Source of the DNA: Pseudonocardia endophytica
Lineage (GTDB): Bacteria; Actinomycetota; Actinomycetes; Mycobacteriales; Pseudonocardiaceae
Length of the DNA: 64,000 nt
Reading direction: 5' to 3'
Assembly: GCF_004339565.1 (NCBI RefSeq)
Contig: NZ_SMFZ01000002.1
Location: 124,001-188,000, forward strand
Of the stretch, positions 1-6,456 are shown in pieces. Made by a program: the position numbers and the translations under genes. How positions within the stretch are numbered: the first letter of the stretch is position 1; every line of letters begins with the position of its first letter. The notes under the pieces were generated by a model. The model did no database searches. It was given only the letters and a program-made list of their open reading frames with translations, and was not told the DNA's origin.

Positions 1-367
1 TGACCGGCAGCCCGTGCAGCACGTGCCCGAGCGCGACGTCGAGCCGCGTCCAGTAGCCGGCGTCGGTGTTCGGGAAATCGAACTGCTGGCCGACCGCCAT
101 CAGCCGCCTCCCGTTCCCTCCGCGGGCCGCCGCGCGAGCCGCGCGGGCCCACCGGGTCGCGACGGTGAACGCAGGTGCCGAGTGCATCCGCTCCGGCGGG
201 CGGTACTCGACGCCCGCGTCCGGCCCCAGATCGCGGTCCAGCTCGGCCCGACACCGGTCGTCGACGACGGCGACGGCATGGTCACCCCGCTCCAGCGCCG
301 CCCGCAGCGGTGCCCGCAGCATCGCCGCCTGGTGTTCCGGCCCACGGCACGGGACGGCACGGTGCAC
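1..367 (-). CDS. MEDS-like sensory domain protein (partial, 5' end only)
   Basis: The minus frame is open from about 421 to the left edge, so only the N-terminal 122 residues are present. The readable protein contains GPEHQAAMLRAPLRAALERG near residues 9-28, then AVAVVDDRCRAEL, and later GRRLMAVGQQFDFPNTDAGY. This order (helix, Rossmann-like strand, then a strand after a conserved Arg) resembles the MEDS/DcmR sensory domain often linked to anti-sigma or histidine-kinase modules in actinobacteria. The family call is from pattern only. I chose GTG at 367; an in-frame ATG at 421 would add 18 residues. Codon use is typical of the chromosome and there is no stop in frame. A palindrome lies about 100 nt upstream. 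Confidence 0.55.
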   Translation of the reverse strand, partial: MHRAVPCRGPEHQAAMLRAPLRAALERGDHAVAVVDDRCRAELDRDLGPDAGVEYRPPERMHSAPAFTVATRWARAARAAARGGNGRRLMAVGQQFDFPNTDAGYWTRLDVALGHVLHGLPV

Positions 368-467
368 CGTTCCGGCGGTGGCGGCAGGCGATGGCCGGTT
401 CGCGGGTCTCGCGGGAGACATCGGCTCGATTCAGACCTTTCGCGGGCCGGGTCGTCCGCCGGTCCCG

Positions 468-487
468 CCGCGGACGATAGTCCGCGG
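468..487. promoter_or_regulatory. Perfect palindrome upstream of the MEDS-like gene
   Basis: CCGCGGAC-GATA-GTCCGCGG, two 8-bp arms around GATA. On the minus strand the centre reads TATCGT, a possible -10 box for the leftward gene. The stretch 368-609 otherwise has no gene; its right end carries GAGGAAAGG, a ribosome site for the gene at 610. Confidence 0.4.
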
Positions 488-609
488 TCCGGTCGGCCGC
501 CGTCCGTGGCTCGCGGGCCACACCCGCGGCCGGACGGGTGTGGCAGGGTGAAGCCGGTGATCGCTGGAGGTGCTCCGGCGACGAACCCTGGCGAGGAAAG
601 GGCGTACGG

Positions 610-1062
610 ATGCGCGTCTTCAACGGAGTCGACGAGCTGAAGGCGGCGAAGGGCGAGGAGCTCGAGCCGACCGACTGGCTGACCATCGACCAGGACCGGG
701 TCGACCAGTTCGCCGACGCGACCGACGACCACCAGTGGATCCACGTCGACCAGGAGAAGGCGAAGGCGGGCCCGTTCGGCCAGACGATCGCGCACGGCTT
801 CCTGACGCTGTCCCTGCTGCCCGAGCTGATCGCCCACACGTACAAGGTCGAGGGCGTCCAGATGGGCATCAACTACGGGCTGAACAAGGTCCGGTTCATC
901 AACCCGCTCCCGGTCGGCAGCCGGGTCCGCGGCCGGACCCAGATCACCGACGTGACGGACGTGACCGGCGGCGTGCAGATCACGACGACCGTGACCGTCG
1001 AGATCGAGGGCGCCGAGAAGCCGGCGCTCGTCGCCGAGTGGCTGACGCGCCAGCACGTCTGA
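610..1062 (+). CDS. htdZ: MaoC-family (R)-specific enoyl-CoA/3-hydroxyacyl dehydratase
   Basis: 150-residue single hot-dog protein, very similar in layout to M. tuberculosis Rv0130 (HtdZ). The hydratase-2 motif DHQWIHVD spans residues 40-47, with Asp40 and His45 at the same positions as the catalytic pair of Rv0130. The segment GPFGQTIAHGFLTLSLLP (54-71) is the usual continuation. It should hydrate or dehydrate CoA-linked acyl chains in the cytosol. The ATG at 610 is preceded by GAGGAAAGG; a longer frame from 538 has no family support. It stands alone and is convergent with ppa. Confidence 0.88.
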   Translation: MRVFNGVDELKAAKGEELEPTDWLTIDQDRVDQFADATDDHQWIHVDQEKAKAGPFGQTIAHGFLTLSLLPELIAHTYKVEGVQMGINYGLNKVRFINPLPVGSRVRGRTQITDVTDVTGGVQITTTVTVEIEGAEKPALVAEWLTRQHV

Positions 1063-1089
1063 GGCCGGGCGGCCGACGACCGAAGCCGG

Positions 1090-1120
1090 CCCCGACGGTG
1101 CCCGCCGGCGCGCGTCGGGG
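1090..1120. terminator. Hairpin between convergent htdZ and ppa
   Basis: CCCCGACG at 1090-1097 pairs perfectly with CGTCGGGG at 1113-1120 around a 15-nt loop. It sits between two convergent stop codons, so it could end transcription in both directions. There is no clear U-tract. Confidence 0.5.
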
Positions 1121-1162
1121 AAGGGCGGACGTCACACCTCCGCCCCTCCCCGGACGGGCGGG

Positions 1163-1657
1163 TCAGTGCTCCTGGCCCGCGTCCTTGGCCCGCTGGTAGG
1201 AGGTGGTGATCTCCTTCTCGGCGTCGGCCCGGCCCACCCAGGTGGCGCCCTCGACGCTCTTGCCCGGCTCGAGCGTCTTGTAGATCTCGAAGAAGTGCTG
1301 GATCTCCGCCCGGTCGAACTCGGCCAGGTGGTGGATGTCGCGCAGGTGCTCCTGGCGCGGGTCGTCGACCGGGACGCAGAGGACCTTGTCGTCGCCGCCC
1401 TTCTCGTCCTTCATCCGGAACATGCCGATCGCCCGGCTCCGGATCAGGCAGCCGGGGAACGTCGGCTCCTGGACCAGCACCAACGCGTCCAGCGGGTCCC
1501 CGTCCTCACCCAGTGTGTGCTCGATGAACCCGTAGTCGGCCGGGTACTGGGTGGCCGTGAACAGCGTCCGGTCCAGTCGGAGCCGCCCGGACTCGTGGTC
1601 GAGCTCGTACTTGTTCCGGCCGCCCTTGGGGATCTCGATGAAAACGTCGAAGTCCAC
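1163..1657 (-). CDS. ppa: Inorganic pyrophosphatase (family I)
   Basis: 164-residue soluble enzyme hydrolysing pyrophosphate to phosphate, which pulls biosynthetic reactions forward. The family signature DGDPLD is at residues 52-57, the N-terminal FIEIPKGGRNKYE is typical, and GGDDKVLCVPVDDP supplies further metal-binding acidic residues. The GTG start at 1657 follows AGGAGCAACGAGCA. A longer open frame to 1777 lacks homology and was not used. It diverges from dacB, as ppa and dacB do in mycobacteria. Confidence 0.95.
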   Translation of the reverse strand: MDFDVFIEIPKGGRNKYELDHESGRLRLDRTLFTATQYPADYGFIEHTLGEDGDPLDALVLVQEPTFPGCLIRSRAIGMFRMKDEKGGDDKVLCVPVDDPRQEHLRDIHHLAEFDRAEIQHFFEIYKTLEPGKSVEGATWVGRADAEKEITTSYQRAKDAGQEH

Positions 1658-1829
1658 TGCTCGTTGCTCCTGTCGGGAGGGTGCTTCTCCGCCGTCGCCC
1701 GGCCCGCGAGGAGTCGGTGCGGTCGGCGACGGTGCTGGTCCTAGTGTGGGGGACCCGGCGCCCGACCGTGCAGTCACCTAGGCCGAGCGGCGGATCGCCC
1801 GGACGGGCGTCGAGACGAGGGAGCCGGAT

Positions 1830-3242
1830 GTGGGACGCAGGCACCGACGGGTCGAGCGGAGCACGCGCCGTCTGGCCGTGATCGCCGTCGTCGTCGCGAT
1901 CCTGGCCGGCCTGTTCGGAGCCGTCGCGCTCGCCGGTCCGGCCACCCGGGACAAGCTCGGGCTCGGTACCGCGGCGACGGCGTACCCGCCGGTGCCGATC
2001 CCCGAGCTCGGCCCGCTGCCCGGTGGCGCGCCGACGCCGAACCCCGCGGGCCTGGTGAAGGCGCTGACCGACCCGTCGCAGGACCCGGCCCTCGGCGCCC
2101 TCAGCGGCGTCGTCGTCGACGCGTCGGCCCAGCGCGGGACGCCGCCGATGTGGCAGCGCGACCAGAACGAGCCGATGGTCCCCGGCTCGGTGACCAAGCT
2201 GCTCACGGCGGCCGCCGCCCTGCTCACGCTGAACCCGACCGACCGGCTCGCCACCCGCGTCGTCCCCGGCCCGGAGCCCGACTCGGTGGTGCTCGTCGGT
2301 GGCGGCGACCCGACGCTCACGGCGCTGCCCGCGGGCAAGAACTCGGTCTACCCCGAACCGGCCCGCATCGACGACCTGGCGGCCGAGGTCAAGAAGGCCG
2401 TCAACCGTCCGATCACGACGGTCTACACGGACACCAGCCTGTGGACCGGGCCGGACCTGGCGCCGAGCTGGGGACCGGGCGACGTGCAGTCCGGGGACAT
2501 CACCCCGATGACGTCGCTGATGCTCGACGGTGGACGGCCGGACCCGACCGTGCAGGACGGTCAGCCCCGGTCCACGAACCCGGCCGAGGACGCCGGGCAG
2601 GCGCTGGCCAAGGCGCTCGGGGCGAGCCAGGTCAAGGAGGGCAGGGCCGCACCCGGCACGTCCCCGATCGCCAGCGTCGGATCCCCGCCGGTCGCCTCGC
2701 TCGTCGAGAACATGCTCACCGCGTCGGACAACGTGACCGCCGAGGCGCTCGCCCGCCAGGTCGCGCTGTCGCGGAAGGTGGACCCGTCGTTCGACGGCGG
2801 AGCGAAGGCCGTCACCGACGCGCTGTCCCAGGCCGGCTACGACACGAACGGTCTGGTGCTGCGCGACGGCAGCGGGCTCTCCCCGGAGGACCGGATCTCG
2901 ACGTCGCTGCTGGGGTCGGTGCTGGCGTCGGCCGCCGCCGTCTCGAAGAACCCGAACGACGTGCAGTACCTGCGCCCGATCCTGACCGGCCTGCCGGTCG
3001 CCGGGGGCGGCGGCACGCTCGCCGACCGGTTCACCGACGGGCGTTCGGTCGCCGGCCGCGGTGTGGTCCGGGCCAAGACCGGGACGCTGACCGGCGCGTC
3101 CAGCCTGGCCGGTGTCGTCAGCGACGTCGACGGGCGGCTGCTCGTGTTCGCGTTCATCTCCAACGGGACGTCCCCGGCGGACGCGCGGCCCAAGCTGGAC
3201 GACCTGGCCGCCACGCTGAGCCGCTGCGGCTGCCGCGCCTGA
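1830..3242 (+). CDS. dacB: D-alanyl-D-alanine carboxypeptidase/endopeptidase, PBP4 type (S13)
   Basis: 470 residues. An N-terminal membrane anchor or signal lies at about 15-36, followed by the S13 penicillin-binding domain. All three active-site motifs are visible: SVTK (120-123), SDN (299-301) and KTG (416-418). It should trim or cleave peptidoglycan stem peptides outside the membrane. Length and neighbours match Rv3627c. The GTG start at 1830 fits the signal sequence. The downstream zincin gene begins 36 nt later with its own promoter-like box. Confidence 0.92.
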   Translation: MGRRHRRVERSTRRLAVIAVVVAILAGLFGAVALAGPATRDKLGLGTAATAYPPVPIPELGPLPGGAPTPNPAGLVKALTDPSQDPALGALSGVVVDASAQRGTPPMWQRDQNEPMVPGSVTKLLTAAAALLTLNPTDRLATRVVPGPEPDSVVLVGGGDPTLTALPAGKNSVYPEPARIDDLAAEVKKAVNRPITTVYTDTSLWTGPDLAPSWGPGDVQSGDITPMTSLMLDGGRPDPTVQDGQPRSTNPAEDAGQALAKALGASQVKEGRAAPGTSPIASVGSPPVASLVENMLTASDNVTAEALARQVALSRKVDPSFDGGAKAVTDALSQAGYDTNGLVLRDGSGLSPEDRISTSLLGSVLASAAAVSKNPNDVQYLRPILTGLPVAGGGGTLADRFTDGRSVAGRGVVRAKTGTLTGASSLAGVVSDVDGRLLVFAFISNGTSPADARPKLDDLAATLSRCGCRA

Positions 3243-3264
3243 CCGGCCCGCGACCGTCCGCGGG

Positions 3265-3270
3265 TAGCGT
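3265..3270 (+). promoter_or_regulatory. -10 box of a leaderless promoter for the zincin gene
   Basis: TAGCGT lies 7 nt before the GTG at 3278, the spacing expected when transcription starts at or next to the start codon. The same arrangement recurs in this window at 11907, 17467, 34048, 39424 and 51620. Confidence 0.45.
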
Positions 3271-3277
3271 GGACCGG

Positions 3278-4363
3278 GTGGACACCGACCAGAGCAGCAC
3301 ACCCGTGGCCACCCGGCCCGGTGGCTCCGAGCGGGGGACGGACCGCGGCCTGCCGGTGAACTGGGCGCTGGCCCGCCGGACCGCGACCACCCTGATGCCG
3401 CCGGGGCCGCAGGTCGATCCCGGGGTCGCCGCCGAGCTCGTCGAGCGTCTCCGGACCGACTCCGCGACTGCGGAGGGGCACGTCCGGGAGATCACCGGGC
3501 TCGGCGCGGGGCTCCCGCTGCTGCCCGCCGACGTGCTCGACCGCTCCGCGTGGGCGACGGCGGCGCTGGACGGCATGCGCGCGCTCACGGCGGACGCGCA
3601 GATGCCGTATGCGCCGAAGGCGGCCAGGGCCGTGACCGGGACGGCCGCGGGTGTCCAGGTCGGAGGGCTGCTGTCCTACCTCGGTGCCCGGGTGCTCGGG
3701 CAGTACGACCCGTTCGGCGGCCCGGACGGCGCCGGCCGCCTGATCCTGGTCGCCCCGAACGTCTACGCCGCACAGCAGGCGATGGACGTGGCCAGCGAGG
3801 ACTTCGCGCTGTGGGTGTGCCTGCACGAGGCGACCCACCGGCTGCAGTTCACCGCGGTGCCGTGGCTGCGCGACCACTTCTCCGCCCAGGTCTCGCAGCT
3901 GCTCTCGATCCGCGAGCCGGACGCCGACCGGCTGCGCAGGCTGCCGGAGGCGATCCGCTCGCTGCGCGACTCCGGCGGCGATCCGCTGGCACTCGTCGAA
4001 CTGTTGCAGGGGCCAGAGCAGAAGGCCGTGCTGGACCGGTTGCTCGCGCTCACCACGCTGCTGGAGGGGCACGCCGACCACGTGATGGACGCCGTCGGGC
4101 CGGCGGTGGTGCCGAGCGTCGCGACCATCCGTGAGCGGTTCACCGCGCGCCGCAGGGGCGGCAGCTGGATCGACCGTCTCCTGAGGACACTGCTCGGGGT
4201 CGAGGCGAAGATGAAGCAGTACGCCGTCGGAGCCGCGTTCGTGCGGCACGTCGACACCGAGATCGGCATGGCGGGCGTCAACCGGGTGTGGGAGTCGCCG
4301 GAGACGCTGCCGACCAGGGCCGAGCTGGACGAGCCCGCCGAGTGGCTGGCGCGCGTCGCCTGA
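3278..4363 (+). CDS. Zinc-dependent metalloprotease, DUF2342/zincin_2 family
   Basis: 361 residues, orthologous by position and sequence style to M. tuberculosis Rv3626c. The zincin motif HEATH is at 183-187 in CLHEATHRLQ; a second acidic/His cluster, LLEGHADHVMD, follows and may supply the third zinc ligand. There is no signal peptide, so it probably acts in the cytosol. The family is sometimes labelled as associated with coenzyme F420 biosynthesis, but its substrate is unknown. GTG at 3278 was preferred because of the TAGCGT box; GTG at 3269 is an alternative. Confidence 0.85.
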   Translation: MDTDQSSTPVATRPGGSERGTDRGLPVNWALARRTATTLMPPGPQVDPGVAAELVERLRTDSATAEGHVREITGLGAGLPLLPADVLDRSAWATAALDGMRALTADAQMPYAPKAARAVTGTAAGVQVGGLLSYLGARVLGQYDPFGGPDGAGRLILVAPNVYAAQQAMDVASEDFALWVCLHEATHRLQFTAVPWLRDHFSAQVSQLLSIREPDADRLRRLPEAIRSLRDSGGDPLALVELLQGPEQKAVLDRLLALTTLLEGHADHVMDAVGPAVVPSVATIRERFTARRRGGSWIDRLLRTLLGVEAKMKQYAVGAAFVRHVDTEIGMAGVNRVWESPETLPTRAELDEPAEWLARVA

Positions 4364-4379
4364 GCCCCGCCCACTTCCC

Positions 4380-4445
4380 GTGATCGCCTTCTCGGCAGTG
4401 TGGCCGGACGGAACCGTCCGCGGGCACTGCCGGGAAGCCGATCAC
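4380..4445. repeat. Long inverted repeat between the zincin gene and tilS
   Basis: 21-nt arms at 4380-4400 and 4425-4445 match with two mismatches; both carry GTGATCG and CGGCAGTG. The 24-nt loop contains its own hairpin (CGGACGG/CCGTCCG). It lies 16 nt after a stop and 36 nt before tilS, so it may act as a terminator or attenuator. The sequence is unrelated to the CGAACGA palindrome family. Confidence 0.7.
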
Positions 4446-4480
4446 CAGTGCCTGCGCGGCCCGGCCTGCCGGAGCGCCGG

Positions 4481-5509
4481 ATGACCGGGCCGCCCGGTCC
4501 GGCGTCGCGCCGGGTGCGCACGGCCGTCCGCCGCGCACTGGACGGCCTGCCGGAGCCCGTCCGGGCCGCTCCGGTCCTGGTCGCCTGCTCCGGTGGTGCG
4601 GACTCGTCGGCGCTGCTGGACGCCGCCCGCGCGTTGCGGCCGGGGCGGGTGCACGCCGCCGTCGTCGACCACGGGCTGCAGGACGGGTCCGACGCCCGTT
4701 CGGCGGCACTGGTGGAACGGATCAGGGGGCTCGGGGTCGAGGCCGCCGTGCACACCGTCCGGGTCGACGGCCGCGGCGGGATCGAGGCCGCGGCCAGGGA
4801 CGCGCGCTACGGGGCACTGCGGGACGCCCGTCCCCACCCGGACTCGCCGGTCCTGCTCGGACACACGGTGGACGACCAGGCCGAAACCGTCCTGCTCGGA
4901 CTCGGGAGGGGCTCCGGGGCGCGGTCGCTGGCCGGGATGCGCGCGTGGTCGCCGCCGTGGCTGCGTCCGCTGCTCGGGGTGCGGCGCGCGTGCACGGTGG
5001 ACGCCTGCGCGGAGAACGGCACCCCGGTCTGGGACGACCCGCACAACGTCGATCCGCGCTTCACCCGCGCGCGGCTGCGCCACGAGGTGCTCCCGTTGCT
5101 CGACGACGTGCTCGGCGGCGGTGTCGCCGAGGCGTTGGCGCGCACGGCGAGCCAGCTGCGCGACGACGACGAGGCCCTGTCCGGATGGGCCGCGGGCGTC
5201 CACTCACCGGGTGATCCCCATGACAGCGACCGTCCCCCGGACGGGCAGGTAATTGATCACCCGGACGGGGTGACGGCGGTACTCCCGGTGGCCGCGCTGA
5301 CCGGCCTGCCACCGGCCGTGCGACGCCGGGTCCTGCGGGAATGGCTCCGCGACGGCGGCGCAAGAGCCCTCACCGACGAGCACCTCCGGGCCGCCGACGA
5401 CCTCGTCGGACGGTGGCGGGGACAGGGTGGGCCCGCGCTGGGCGGTGACTTGGACCTGGTCCGGACACATGGCAGGCTCGAACTGCGCCGTCGGGAGCGG
5501 GGGTCGTGA
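4481..5509 (+). CDS. tilS: tRNA(Ile)-lysidine synthase
   Basis: 342 residues. It attaches lysine to C34 of the CAU-anticodon isoleucine tRNA using ATP, which changes decoding from Met to Ile. The PP-loop SGGADS is at 37-42 and GHTVDDQAETVLLG is the conserved second motif. Length equals the short actinobacterial form. ATG at 4481 follows GGAGCGCC; a longer frame from 4400 begins inside the inverted repeat and was rejected. The tilS stop overlaps a GTG of the hpt frame, and tilS-hpt is the usual actinobacterial pair. Confidence 0.93.
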   Translation: MTGPPGPASRRVRTAVRRALDGLPEPVRAAPVLVACSGGADSSALLDAARALRPGRVHAAVVDHGLQDGSDARSAALVERIRGLGVEAAVHTVRVDGRGGIEAAARDARYGALRDARPHPDSPVLLGHTVDDQAETVLLGLGRGSGARSLAGMRAWSPPWLRPLLGVRRACTVDACAENGTPVWDDPHNVDPRFTRARLRHEVLPLLDDVLGGGVAEALARTASQLRDDDEALSGWAAGVHSPGDPHDSDRPPDGQVIDHPDGVTAVLPVAALTGLPPAVRRRVLREWLRDGGARALTDEHLRAADDLVGRWRGQGGPALGGDLDLVRTHGRLELRRRERGS

Positions 5510-5553
5510 ACCTCCCCGGCAGGAGCACGCTTGGACGAGGAGGACCTTTCGGC

Positions 5554-6117
5554 GTGTACGACGACGACATCGCGTCGGTCATGGTGACCGAGGACCAGGT
5601 CCGGGAGAAGATCGCCGAGATCGCCGCGAAGGTCGCGGAGGACTACCGCGACTCGTGCGGAACCGGGGGACCCCAGACCGACCTGGTGCTGATCGGCGTG
5701 CTCAAGGGCGCGGTCATGTTCATGACCGACTTCGCCCGCGCGCTGCCGATCCCGACCCAGCTCGAGTTCATGGCCGTCAGCTCGTACGGGTCGTCGACGT
5801 CGTCGTCCGGCGTCGTGCGGATCCTCAAGGACCTGGACAGGGACATCGCGGGCCGGCACGTGCTCGTCGTCGAGGACATCATCGACTCGGGCCTCACGCT
5901 GTCCTGGCTGATGAACAACCTCGACGCCCGAAGGCCCGCCTCACTGGAGGTCGTGACGCTGCTGCGCAAGCCGGACGCGGTGAAGGTCGAGGTCCCGGTG
6001 CGCTACGTCGGCTTCGACATCCCGAACGAGTTCGTCGTCGGCTACGGGCTGGACTACGCCGAGCGCTACCGCGACCTGCCCTACATCGGCACGCTCTCCC
6101 CGACGGTCTACGCCTGA
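5554..6117 (+). CDS. hpt: Hypoxanthine(-guanine) phosphoribosyltransferase
   Basis: 187 residues. It salvages hypoxanthine and guanine to IMP and GMP with PRPP in the cytosol. The PRPP-binding loop VLVVEDIIDSGLT is at about 103-115 and IGVLKGAVMFM near 48-57 is the family PPi loop. The start is uncertain: GTG at 5554 has AGGAGG ten nt upstream and gives the usual length, whereas GTG at 5506 overlaps the tilS stop and adds 16 residues without family support. Confidence 0.93.
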   Translation: MYDDDIASVMVTEDQVREKIAEIAAKVAEDYRDSCGTGGPQTDLVLIGVLKGAVMFMTDFARALPIPTQLEFMAVSSYGSSTSSSGVVRILKDLDRDIAGRHVLVVEDIIDSGLTLSWLMNNLDARRPASLEVVTLLRKPDAVKVEVPVRYVGFDIPNEFVVGYGLDYAERYRDLPYIGTLSPTVYA

Positions 6118-6150
6118 CCCCCTCTCCCGGCGCAGCACGCCCTCCCCTTT

Positions 6151-6205
6151 CCGAACGAACGGCACCTTCGGGCAATGTCCCTGCTCGAAGGGCCCGTTCG
6201 TTCGG
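6151..6205. repeat. Palindromic repeat, CGAACGA family, copy 1
   Basis: 24-nt arms (6151-6174 and 6182-6205) with a 7-nt loop and a few mismatches. The left arm contains CGAACGAACGGCACCTTCG. It starts 34 nt after the hpt stop, like a terminator. The rest of 6118-6456 contains the ftsH promoter region and no gene. Confidence 0.8.
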
Positions 6206-6355
6206 GGTGGGGAGGCTCGGGAATGTGCTCCGGGACACCGCTGCGGGCCGGCCGCGGGGGAACGTCGCCGGTCGTCCGCACGTTGGCACCGGCGAACCCC
6301 TCCGCGGGATCGGGACGTTCTCCTCCCGCCCGGCGCGGGTTCCCGTCAGGGCGGC

Positions 6356-6361
6356 TATCCT
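6356..6361 (+). promoter_or_regulatory. Probable -10 box for ftsH
   Basis: TATCCT in the sequence GGCTATCCTGG. It is the best -10 match in the 250-bp gap before ftsH and would give a leader of about 90 nt. No convincing -35 was found. Confidence 0.35.
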
Positions 6362-6456
6362 GGCGGGTCAGAGCCGTCCGGCGAGGCACGTCCCGCGTGT
6401 CCCCCGGCGACGGTGAACCACTCTCGGGAAGGTGAAGGCCACCCGGCCGACGTTGC

